Shown piece after piece: positions 49,418 to 58,000 of a stretch of 58,000 nt of DNA. The notes beneath the pieces were generated by a model. The model was not told the origin of the DNA. It made no database searches and saw only the letters and a program-made list of their open reading frames with translations. Positions within the stretch are counted from its first letter, which is position 1, and every line of letters begins with the position of its first letter. The stretch comes from Adiantum capillus-veneris (taxonomy: Eukaryota > Streptophyta > Polypodiopsida > Polypodiales > Pteridaceae): positions 26,852,469 to 26,910,468 of the forward strand of contig CM043942.1 of assembly GCA_014529385.2 (NCBI GenBank), in the 5' to 3' direction. Both the position numbers and the translations under genes were made by a program.

Positions 49418-49826
49418 TGTTGGCAAGAGAAAATTGTGATATTCTCTCATAGATGCTGATTAAGGGTTTTTTGATAATTTTGACTATAGCAGTGCATTCA
49501 CACATTGGTTCATGCAAACCATGCCCATAATCACCTACTTTCATGGGCACACTATCCCTCTTTGAGCTTGCACTGCTTTTGGCAAAAGATCCTTTGAGTG
49601 GCAAAAGTGAGTTGTCAAACTTGCAATATGACACCGGGACAAAAACACAATTCATTGAAAGGATCTTTTGCCAAAAGCAGTGCAAGCTCAAAGAGGGATA
49701 GTGCACCCATGAAAGTAGGCATTTATGGTTGCATAAAACAGAGTGTGTGAATGCACAACTATAGTCAAAATTATCAAAAAGCCCTTAATCAACAACTGTG
49801 AGAGAAAATCACAAATTTCTCTTGCA
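49418..49826 (-). repeat. Copia LTR that forms a large inverted repeat
   Basis: The left arm (about 49421-49600) and right arm (about 49645-49826) are reverse complements over about 180 bases at high identity, with a loop of 40-70 bases. Matching blocks include TTGGCAAAAGATCCTTT, TTTGAGCTTGCACTGCTTTT and TTTTGATAATTTTGACTATA. By position next to the primer site it is the 5-prime LTR of the minus-strand copia element; the outer ends (TTGGCAAGAGAAA and its complement) mark the hairpin borders. A transcript across it would fold into a long hairpin RNA. Confidence 0.8.
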
Positions 49827-49866
49827 AGTGAAGCTAAAAGAAAAGTTTATGCATGAGACTTCATTA

Positions 49867-50627
49867 TGTTAGGAAATAAGACGTAGCTAAATAGATAATT
49901 GAGTAGATTACTTAATGGAGAGAGACAGATTTATATACACGATATTATAGAGTAGAGAGAGAGAGAGAGAGAGAGAGAGTACACACGATATACGTGGTTC
50001 ACCCAATGTGGGCTACGTCCACGGGAAAGCAGCCACTCAATGGCTTTAGTACTTCAAAACAAGAAGTAGTTTACAAAGGGATTATACCCTTAATGGAGCT
50101 CTCGCCTTGCTTCACTCTCACCACCTCACACTCACCTTGTTGCATCAACATCACACTATGAAATGTGTGTAGAAATGGCCTCCTTTTATAGGCCAAAAGG
50201 GCTGCCCTCTCTTATGAGAGACAGCCATGTGTAGCCGCCCTTGTGCGAATAAGTCCAAATCGGACCCTCCAATCCGCCCATGTGTGGCCGCCCTTGAGAA
50301 GACAAGTCCGCTTTTGAATTCGGCCACCGACCACCGGCCATTGACTTTCGACCACCGACCAACCGACCGGTTGTTTTCCGACCACTTTCCGGCCGCCGGA
50401 CGGCCATAATATTCCGACGAAAAAGAATATTCCGGCGAAAAAAAAGTCTCGGGGGCCTCCGTCCCCGAGGCCTTTAAAGTTGCCCTTGATTCTTGCCCGT
50501 GAAAATTTTGGTTTCCGGTGAGTGATTTTCCTTCACGTATGATGGCTTCTCCTCATAATGGGGGCCTTACAAATGTGCGCTTTTACAATAGAAAATTACA
50601 AGGGTAAATCAGGCTCCATACTTAACA
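49867..50627 (-). repeat. 3-prime LTR of the deleted copia element
   Basis: 761 bp, bounded by TG/CA ends and the CATTA duplication on its outer side. It contains a GA microsatellite (49951-49979) and a GC-rich stretch of GGCCACCGGCC-type repeats that is longer in the right LTR copy. Confidence 0.9.
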
Positions 50628-50687
50628 ATCTCCCACTTGGAGACTGATCTCCAAACCAAACCTGTGACTGCTTTCCATTCTGGCTTC

Positions 50688-51573
50688 TTATCCTTGAATG
50701 CCGATTGAAGATGAGCAAAAGCTCAACTTCTCCTTGTTGACCACCTTTGTAAACATGTCTGCAGGATTTTCACTTGTATGCACCTTTCCTAGCTTTAGTT
50801 GTCCCTCTTCCAAAAGAGTGCGTATGAAGTGATATCTCACCTCAATGTGCTTTGTCCTTGAATGAAAGGCTGAGTTCTTCGCAAGATGGATAGCGCTTTG
50901 GCTATCACTCTACAAGACACAATTGTCTTGTTTGAATCCAAGCTCTTCTAAGAATCTGTGAAGCCACAGAATTTCTTTGCTTGCCTCCGTCATTGCTACA
51001 TACTCTGCTTCCGTGGTAGAAAGTGAAACCACTTTCTGCAGCTTTGAAGCCCAGCTTACTGCTGTGCTTCCAACCGTGAACACATAGCCAGTAGTGCTCC
51101 TTCGAGTATCTTTGTCACCTGCCATATCTGCATCAGCATACCCTTCTAGAAAAATATCAGTTCCTCCAAAATACAAAGCATTTGTTGTTGTCCCTTTTAG
51201 ATACCTAAGTATCCACTTCACAGCTTGCCAATGCTCTTTACCTGGGTTGTCCATGAACCTACTCACAACTCCCACTGCATGTGCAATGTCTGGCCTTGTC
51301 CAGACCTTAGCATACATTAGAGAACCTACCGCTGTAGCATATGGAACTTTAGACATATAGGCTATCTCCTCTTGTGTCTTTGGACACATATCCTTCATTA
51401 GTTTAAAATGACCAGCCAAAGGTGTAGAAACTGGTTTTGCATTTTTCATTGCAAACCTTTCTAGTACCTTCTTGATGTAATCTTCTTGAGATAGCTTTAT
51501 TGTCTTCTTCGTCCTGTCCCTTGATATTTTCATACCAAGTATCCTCTTTGCAGCACATAAATCTTTCATTGAG
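50688..51573 (-). pseudogene. copia reverse transcriptase C-terminus and RNase H, with one stop
   Basis: From the fusion point the frame reads MKDLCAAKRILGMKISRD, then the classical copia segment with VGSLMYAKVWTRPDIAHAVG and the RNase H start GYADADMAGDKDTRRSTTGY. The frame passes one stop at 50907-50909 (CVL*SDSQSAIHLAKN, where Tyr is usual) and continues to GKVHTSENPADMFTK and a natural stop at 50688. Apart from that stop and the 5-prime deletion it is well preserved, so the element is fairly young. Confidence 0.88.
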
Positions 51574-52043
51574 TTGCCCTCTCTTATGAGAGACAGCCAT
51601 GTGTAGCCGCCCTTGTGCGAATAAGTCCAAATCGGACCCTCCAATCCGCCAATGTGTGGCCGCCCTTGAGAAGACAAGTCTGCTTTTGAATTCGGCCACC
51701 GGCCATTGAATTCGGCCACCGGCCACCGGCCATTGACTTCCGACCACCGGCCGCCATCCATTGACTACCGGCCAACCGACCGGTTGTTTTCCGACCACTT
51801 TCCGGCCGCCGGCCGGCCATAATATTTCGACGAAAAAGAATATTCCGGCGAAAAAAAAAAAGTCTCGGGGGCCTCCGCCCTCGAGGCCTTTAAAGTTGCC
51901 CCTGATTCTTGTCCGTGAAAATTTTGGTTTCTGGTGAGTGATTTTCCTTCACGCATGATGGCTTCTCCTCACAATGGGGGCCTTACAAATGTGCGCTTTT
52001 ACCACAGAAAATTAGAAGGGTAAATCAGGCTCCATACTTAACA
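51574..52043 (-). repeat. Truncated 5-prime LTR of the deleted copia element
   Basis: It corresponds to 50206-50627 in the other LTR but has about 48 extra bases in the GGCCACCGGCCATTGA repeat (51700-51780). The deletion junction lies at about 51573, next to GCCCTCTCTTATGAGAGACA. Confidence 0.88.
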
Positions 52044-52048
52044 CATTA

Positions 52049-54240
52049 GTGTTTTTGACTAGTGTCTTTCAGTACATCTGTGAAGTTTGGGTACAAATTG
52101 ACCAATAGAAAGTGAGAAAGAGCCAGAGAGGAGGTTGTCAAGAAGGCTAACTACTTGTTGGTACCTACCTACAAGGCCAAAACAAGATATAGGGTGATAA
52201 CAGAGACTAAAAGAGGGTTTCAAAGACCTTGGACTTAGGAAAAGGGGTAAAAGTGCATTCTGGAAGATTTTTCTCTCATTTCAGACCTGGAGCTTAAAAG
52301 TCCACAAGGTTGAGGTCACTCAATCACCTTGACTTAAGAGGTCTATTCATCACGTCCAATAGGGTTTGGAGAATTACAAGTGAGTATAGGGCCAAAATTT
52401 GTCCTTCAATCCAAAAAAGTGTTGAAATTGAGCTTATGGTCAATTCACTTGCTCAATTCAAGGGAAAACTAGCACATGTACTCTTGAAGAAGGCTAGAAC
52501 AATATGGAATTGACCAAAGCTTGAGAAAACGATCAAAGCAAAAGCAAGAGTTTTGGGATTGGTTACTAAGTCTTTGAGACAACTGAAGTGGAAAAAAAAC
52601 CTCAAGGGACCTTAGGCAGGAGAAAATCGTGATTTTCTCCTATATAGTGTTAGGATCAAAGTTTTTGACCAATTTTGATTCCACCCTCTAAAGTGAGACT
52701 TGTAGAGCATTACTAGGTCTGGAGATCCTTAAAGTTGTGCATGAAGTCTTGTAAATGGCTTAAGTTGTGTGCACATCATTTGCAAACTTGTCTTAACTCC
52801 ATATGTGTTCAAGTTTTTATTGAGCCTTGTACAAGAAGTGAGATTGGTGCAGGAGAACGGTTGGAGTACGAGAGAAGTTCCAAAGGATCCAAAGAACTCC
52901 AGGTAACAGGTAAGGTTTGAAATCACTAAATTGTTTATGTTCTTAGGCCAGGGGCTTGGTATCAATCAGGTGTCAGACTGCCAAGAGACCAAGTAAGTAA
53001 GGGATCTATGGAAGAGAGGGTCAACCAAGCAAGCCTAGAACCCTTAGCAATTGTGTAAGAAGAAGTGGTCTCTGACACTTCTTCTGAGCCAGCCTTCACT
53101 ATCCTTACGGTTGAGAAAGCACCGGAAATGAGCTACCATAGTAGTGAGACAAATGGGGAGGGCACATCACGAAAACCAAAAGTTCCATGGACCAACCAAC
53201 TATACTACCATTACACTAATAGTAAGGGAGCTAGAATATATGTAGACATCCACCATAAGTGCTATGTTTGAGAGGACTTTGTGAGTTTCAAGAGCACGTT
53301 GAGGCTATCGATTATGAAGATTGATGTATAAATGAGAGAGGGGTTGCCTATCTTAGGATTGATAATCTTGATCTTGTTGATGCTATGGGAATGATCGGAA
53401 CAAAAGATAAATTTCATGAATGAATCGAGAGACCTCCATTGGAGAATGACCCCAAGAGCTAGATTTGTATCCATGAAAGAACTAGAAAGAGTACTTGTAG
53501 AGATCCTATGGTGGGAATGTACAAGTGACTCTTGCACCAAGGAGGGGGAAACTATTACATCAGGGAAGATGTGAGACCTATGAAACTTACTGATGTTAAG
53601 AATTTATACACGTATGTCTACCAATTTGAAACAAAAAAATGACCTATTTAGGTAGATAATAAGGGACATGAGTATAGGTGTGGATGGGTTTCCTAACCTC
53701 ACTCTTACCTTATTGTAGATATAGCGGGAACCACGAACATAATTGTCAATCCATGGGATAAAGCTGACTAGACTAGTGCATAGAGGCTACAAGAGGGTGT
53801 CAATCTCTTGGAAAACAACAGACAAATCCCATCTAACACAAGCTACACTCAAATGACCTAAATCATCAAAAGCTACTCACTAATTGGCAAACAAAACATG
53901 ACCGTTACAGCATCAAACAACCTCCGAATGTTACGAAACTTGTAGGACAAGTATATAAGACCTAAGCACACATGCTTATGGTCTCAAATTTCACTTTTGA
54001 TGAAGTGCAAAAAACACGATTATTAACAACAGTGAGATTTTGATCTAGTCGTTTTTGATCCCGAATGCATCTAAATGCTTAGCAATGATGTCCCAATACC
54101 CCCGTCTATGCTTACTTTGTGATTTCCTAGCTTAAATTCCTACTTATGATGAAATAAGGCCGTAGGTTGGCGGTGCCAAAAGCTACGATTCACCATGATA
54201 TGTTTACATCAATGCGTAGAGCTCTTACTTGCGGTTGCAA
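52049..54240. other. Unassigned intergenic DNA
   Basis: Open frames are short (under about 95 codons) and none matches a family I recognise. The text has the look of old, heavily mutated retroelement sequence, but I cannot support a specific call. Confidence 0.4.
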
Positions 54241-54644
54241 CACAATAGACAGCACTGCAATGTGACAACCAACAAGGGAGTAGGAAGCATGAGAAGGAGA
54301 GAAATGAGCGTCGTTAGCTCACGTTGTGTATTTCTTATCCAAAAACTTAATAATAAATTTATAAAATTGGCTTTTATACCTTAGCCAAAGTTTCTTTGGT
54401 AAAAAACTAATCATCTAGGAGCTCTAACCAAGGTAAATTGATACAATCTGAAAGCTTATAGCTCTAACTCATCAATTAAAATATCCACTTGGCAAATAGG
54501 AGTTACAATATTCCCAATTTATCAAAAGAATAAGTGTTTTTACAATAAGCTCCCGAAAAATGTTACACGGGTTAGCTTGCTACTAATATTCCTCCCTCCT
54601 CGACTGTGTCATCCCTTGACACAGTTTCATGGGCTAAAATAGTC
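54241..54644 (-). mobile_element. End of an older minus-strand LTR element: pol end, polypurine tract, LTR start
   Basis: Immediately left of the younger copia insertion the minus strand reads the last codons of a pol-like frame (after Glu-Asp-Tyr: FSP and stop), then a purine tract GAGGAGGGAGGAAT (complement of 54583-54600) and probable LTR sequence (GTAACATTTTTCGGGAGC onward). The matching coding part lies beyond the insertion at 57775-57998. The outer LTR boundary is not determined. Confidence 0.5.
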
Positions 54645-54837
54645 TGTTGGGGTAAAGCCCCATGTCGCTGGTTAAACCAGGTGCCCGCCCACTATACTTA
54701 TTCATTATGTACACAATAGAATAAGGGGGCTCATATGTAGAGAGTGAGTTTTAGCCCTTGCAAAACACAAGGTCTCCTCTTCTCCTCTCTTCTCCATTGC
54801 TGCACACACTCACACACGCTCCCGCTCGTGCACTTCA
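54645..54837 (+). repeat. 5-prime LTR of the 3130-bp copia element
   Basis: 193 bp. It ends in a CA-rich stretch (CACACACTCACACACGCTC) before CACTTCA. It differs from the other LTR at a modest number of sites, so the insertion is not brand new. Confidence 0.9.
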
Positions 54838-55845
54838 ATTGGTATTAGAGCTTTGGCTTTGGGACAGATGGAGTGCTGCAGAGAAGTGAGCTTTCGGCTA
54901 TGGTGAGCTCGCTTTTGGTGGAAGCTTGAGATCGATGATCAATCACCAGATTTGTGCTCATGGAAGCTTGAGGGACATTCCTAAGCTTGAGAGAAGGGTG
55001 TATTGCAAGTGTGTATGCTTTTTTGCAGCCATACTTGTAGGAAGAATGCAAATTTTCATTTCCGCAGGTCATTTTTCGAGCTCCAAAACAATGTTTTTTG
55101 CATACGGAATGCGATTTATGCAAGGTTACGGTGTAACCTAGGATTTTGGCACGCTTTGGACGCAATGGTGATGTCCATTTGGAGTGATTTGACCTTTGAA
55201 TATTTTGCAGCAGCAACTGTTTATTGTGTGTCGAGGATTCCACACATGGTTTGCTCTCGGATGAGAGAGTGGTAATGGTTGCAAGTCTGCTCACAAGTGA
55301 AAGGATACGATGTATGCTTTATGTGGTTTGATGCTCAAGGAGTTAAGACTTTGAGGCAGATCATGTATGCTTGAGTGCGGATTTTGCGCATAATTTTCTC
55401 ATGGTTTTGAGCATGTTTATGGCATGTATGGTTATTATGGTTTGATAGCCAAATACTCCCAAAACTCTGCCGGATTTTTCTTGCGAGTTTATTTGTTTAT
55501 GCGCATGGTTTCCAATCATGTTTTGATTGCATTTGGGACTCAGTGGTTGCTTTGCCATAGTGTTTTGGCATTGCTTGTGAGAGTGTTTGCTCATTGGATT
55601 ATGTCATTTGACATACATGTGGTAATCTCTTCAGGCGGGAGATTGTTGATGATAGTTTCATCAATTATCACATAGTGCTCTTGGATTAGAGCAGGGGTTT
55701 TGGGCATCTTTGAGTGGTTTTTCTCACTTGTTCGTTACATTGATCGCCATATTTGCTGACACTTCTCTTAGAAAGCTTATGCCAGCTTATGTTGTATTTT
55801 GACAGAACTTGATGTATGAGTTAGCCAGGCTTTGGCTATTGTCAG

Positions 55846-56574
55846 TTGATCGATTTGTGCTTGGTCTTATCACAGGTTATCTCCATGGATTTGGCATGTA
55901 CATCATTGTCACGGTTTGTGCTTTTCCATACAAAGTTTGATGGTTCAAACTTTGAGCATTGGAAAGCAGGTATGCATGATGCATTGACTCAGTTGGGCCA
56001 AGTGTTGCCACTACAGGGCATGGATGTGAGGCCAGAGTCTATGACCGACGATGAGTGGGAGGACTTGGATGAGCTTGCACGTTTGATGATCATGTTACAC
56101 CTTGGCGAGTCTGTCTATCGCATTGGTTTGGATGCATGTACAACTAGAGAGTTATGGCAAAGATTGTGCGATGATTTTGGCACAAATGAGTCTAGAGAGA
56201 TGCCTACAGTCAAAGGACGATCTTGCAGACATAGAGATGTTGTGTGTTGGCAGTGTGGTCATACAAGGCATGTATGTAGGCGTTGTTTTTGGCGGATGAG
56301 ACAATGCAAGAGACAACACAAGAGGGATGCTATCACTTTGGATGATGTGGGAGCAGATGTAGCGTATGTGGCTACGCATGACGAAAATGTCACCTTTGTT
56401 TCCATGTTTACTCTTGACTTTCTTATGTTGGTGTTTGACGACACATTACCTTCACATTGGATACTAGATGTGAAGCTAGATTTCATGTCACGTCGAGTCA
56501 TGAGTGGTTTAGCACATATGCTAGTGGTATGCTTGGACATGTATGTCTATCTGATGGTTCAGTGCATGACATAG
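55846..56574 (+). pseudogene. copia gag with zinc knuckle
   Basis: An open frame of 242 codons. From MDLACTSLSRFVLFHTKFDG it shows the copia gag start (FDGSNFEHWKAGMHDAL), a UBN2-like middle (about residues 60-105) and a CCHC zinc knuckle CWQCGHTRHVCRRC. The gag is shorter than usual between the middle and the knuckle. The frame runs on to WILD, where the protease should begin, and then departs from it; the protease continues in another frame from 56457. Confidence 0.8.
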
Positions 56575-56792
56575 TTGGTGCAAGAGATGTCAGACTATTG
56601 TTGTCAAGTGGTGCATCATATGTGTTGCCAGATGTACGCCATGTGCCAGGTTTGATGCAGAGCTTGATCTCTGTGAGTCAGTTACGACACAGTGGATGCC
56701 AGGTAGTGCTGGATGAGCACAATTTCAGATTGCATTGTGGACAGCTAGTCATAGCTAGAGGTGCTAGTGTTGGCACGATTCATGCGATGTGA
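56457..56792 (+). pseudogene. copia protease-region remnant
   Basis: The frame holds FHVTSSHEWFSTYASG, GDVR-like text, LPDVRHVPGLMQSLISVSQL and LVIARGASVGTI, the standard order downstream of the copia aspartic protease. The catalytic L-D-S/T-G is spoiled: D-T-R-C is read here, and the frame breaks between WILD and this segment. A stop follows at 56790. Confidence 0.8.
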
Positions 56793-56924
56793 GGACGTCA
56801 TGTGCGAGACGACACAGTTTTCGTGAGTACGTAGCCATGCAGAGAGATGAGGCATGTCTCCTTTGCGGATAGGTTGCATGATGCTCCAGTTTGTGAGCAT
56901 GTTGAGCCAGTTGTGTAGATAGTT

Positions 56925-57371
56925 GTGCAACAGGGCATGTCATTTGTAGATACCATGACGGATATGGATGACTTGAGTGTTGAGGATTTAGCTGTGATTC
57001 AGTCATTCATGGATATGCTTAGGCCACAAGCTGATGCGTGTGAGTTAGAGCTAGGCATTGCTCTTGCCACACAGGGTTCAGGACAGACATATGCTCTTGG
57101 TGCGCATGTGACATGCGATGGACACGAGGATGGACTCCAGGGATCGGAGTTCGGGTGTCATGGTGATTTCCAAGAGTGGACTTCTGAGCCAGATTTGACT
57201 GAGATGGTCAAATATGCAGATATTGCTAGGATTGCATTAGCATTCAGGAGTCTCATGTACAAGATACTCATCTCAAGACCCGAGATTGCATTTGCAGTAA
57301 GTGCATTTGTAGTGGGAGCAGTTAGTCATGCAGTGAATGACATTGGGCTTGAGCATAGGGGCACTTTGTAG
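56925..57371 (+). pseudogene. Remnant with end of copia reverse transcriptase
   Basis: Most of this 148-codon frame is unrecognisable. Its last third (FRSLMYKILISRPEIAFAVS) matches the copia V-G-S-L-M-Y ... T-R-P-D-I-A segment. Integrase and the polymerase core are absent. Confidence 0.65.
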
Positions 57372-57581
57372 CATATGGGTGAGATACCTGCAGGATGTGT
57401 GTGGATTTGGTGAGGAGTATGGTGTCGATTGCTCTATAATTTCTCTACAATTAGAGCTGGATGCACACAAATTATGTGAGCCAGTGGGCGTTGACTGAGG
57501 TCATACTTGTGATGGCCTTGTACAGGTTTTGTCCAGTTTTCTTTTCTCTCTCACGGCCACATTGGCCTTTACGTGGGAGGT

Positions 57582-57774
57582 TGTTTGGGTAAAGCCCCAT
57601 GTGGCCAGTTAAATCAGGTGCCCGCCCACTATACTTATTCATTATGTACATAATAGAATAAGGGGGCTCACATGTAGAGAGTGAGTTTTAGCCCCTGCAA
57701 AACACAAGCTCTCTTCTTCTCCTCTATTCTTCATCGCTGCACACACTCACACACGCTCTCGCTCACACACTTCA
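57582..57774 (+). repeat. 3-prime LTR of the 3130-bp copia element
   Basis: 193 bp, equal in length to the 5-prime LTR. Preceded by the purine tract GTGGGAGGT and followed directly by TAGTC. Confidence 0.9.
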
Positions 57775-58000
57775 TAGTCTTCGGGTTGACAGCTGGCGAG
57801 GCGGTCTTTAAGTGCTTTTTGATATCTGATTCGCTGTTCTTTCTCAAGGACTTGCAAAAATTGAATAGTGACTTTATTTTTAAGTTCGATGGCAGAATAG
57901 CCGACAAACCTTACTGACAGATTGTTGATCACTGGCCCAAAAATCTTTGTACGCCATGTGAAGAATCCTATGTAAAAAGTCTCTTCAAATGCCAACATAT
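57775..58000 (-). pseudogene. C-terminal pol fragment of the interrupted older LTR element
   Basis: An open minus-strand frame enters from the right edge and ends in ASCQPEDY at the copia insertion. On the other side of the insertion the frame meets a stop within four codons, then a purine tract. This is the arrangement of the end of an LTR-element polyprotein. I cannot assign the domain confidently; a low-copy host gene exon is the alternative. Confidence 0.5.

Larger units (their letters stand above)
49867..52043 (-). mobile_element. Ty1/copia retrotransposon with large internal deletion
   Basis: The element is flanked by the 5-bp target duplication CATTA (49862-49866 and 52044-52048). On the minus strand the LTR begins TGTTAAGTATGG and ends at the complement of TGTTAGG at 49867. 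The left (3-prime) LTR is complete, 49867-50627 (761 bp), preceded by the polypurine tract AGTGGGAGAT. The right (5-prime) LTR keeps only its first about 470 bases (52043-51574) and is fused directly to the reverse-transcriptase end. Lost are the rest of that LTR, the primer site, gag, protease, integrase and most of the reverse transcriptase. Confidence 0.92.
54645..57774 (+). mobile_element. Short Ty1/copia-type LTR retrotransposon, 3130 bp
   Basis: Both LTRs are 193 bp (54645-54837 and 57582-57774), begin TGTT(G/T)GGGTAAAGCCCC and end CACTTCA, and the element is flanked by the target duplication TAGTC (54640-54644 and 57775-57779). A primer-binding site resembling TGGTATCAGAGC (TGGTATTAGAGC, 54840-54851) and a polypurine tract (GTGGGAGGT, just before 57582) are present. 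The inside has gag, part of a protease region and only a scrap of reverse transcriptase, so it cannot move without a helper. Confidence 0.92.

Noticed and set aside
54603-54625. Perfect 9-bp inverted repeat ACTGTGTCA/TGACACAGT as a terminator or operator
   Set aside because: It falls at the end of a retroelement coding frame next to a polypurine tract; in plant DNA such a short palindrome has no assigned role here.

Overview
The window looks like nuclear DNA of a land plant with a repeat-rich genome. The support is an AT-rich background, GT-AG introns, Ty1/copia and Ty3/gypsy LTR retrotransposons primed by initiator tRNA-Met (TGGTATCAGAGC), and plant-type retroelement proteins. Nothing bacterial is present. 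I cannot name the species; a fern, lycophyte, moss or gymnosperm type of genome is a guess.

Layout. 1-1.36 kb: AT-rich, no gene. About 1.4-41.8 kb: one extended family of tandem repeats built on an 18-base core, GGTCCACCACTTGTCCAA, interrupted by genes. The core lies mostly on the minus strand from 1.7 to 8.9 kb and on the plus strand from 11.2 to 41.8 kb. Minus-strand genes inside the repeats are a broken FCP1/NIF-type phosphatase-like gene (3.9-4.6 kb), a longer intact paralogue (9.6-11.0 kb), a SET-domain gene or exon (11.6-12.2 kb), and a gene with a ParB/DGQH-like region and a possible permuted, degenerate DNA-methyltransferase fold (14.8-17.4 kb, with frame breaks). From 17.5 to 35.7 kb the repeats form a satellite of about 442-bp monomers. 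Its youngest part (25.5-35 kb) is a higher-order repeat of 2176 bp made of two 425-bp and three 442-bp monomers. At 35.7-38.4 kb is a non-satellite island with short tandem repeats and a very GC-rich block. A second array of 368-bp units (39.0-41.8 kb) abuts a long uninterrupted plus-strand ORF (41.86-45.09 kb, 1075 codons). This encodes a DUF7869-type, RNase-H-fold transposase-like protein and is the best-preserved gene here.

45.6-58 kb is a graveyard of LTR retroelements: a gypsy element with decayed gag; the gag, primer site and LTR of a minus-strand copia element whose LTR is a large hairpin; a 2177-bp minus-strand copia element with a CATTA target duplication and a large internal deletion; and a 3130-bp plus-strand copia element with matching 193-bp LTRs and a TAGTC duplication, inserted into the end of an older minus-strand element that runs off the window.

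How the parts may work together (inference): the first 45 kb combines an intact transposase-like gene, a huge array of one short motif in opposite orientations on the two sides, and three chromatin- or DNA-modification-like genes. It could be a large selfish element with subterminal binding-site arrays, or simply a satellite that has spread through a gene cluster. No terminal inverted repeats or target duplications for a unit of that size are visible inside the window.
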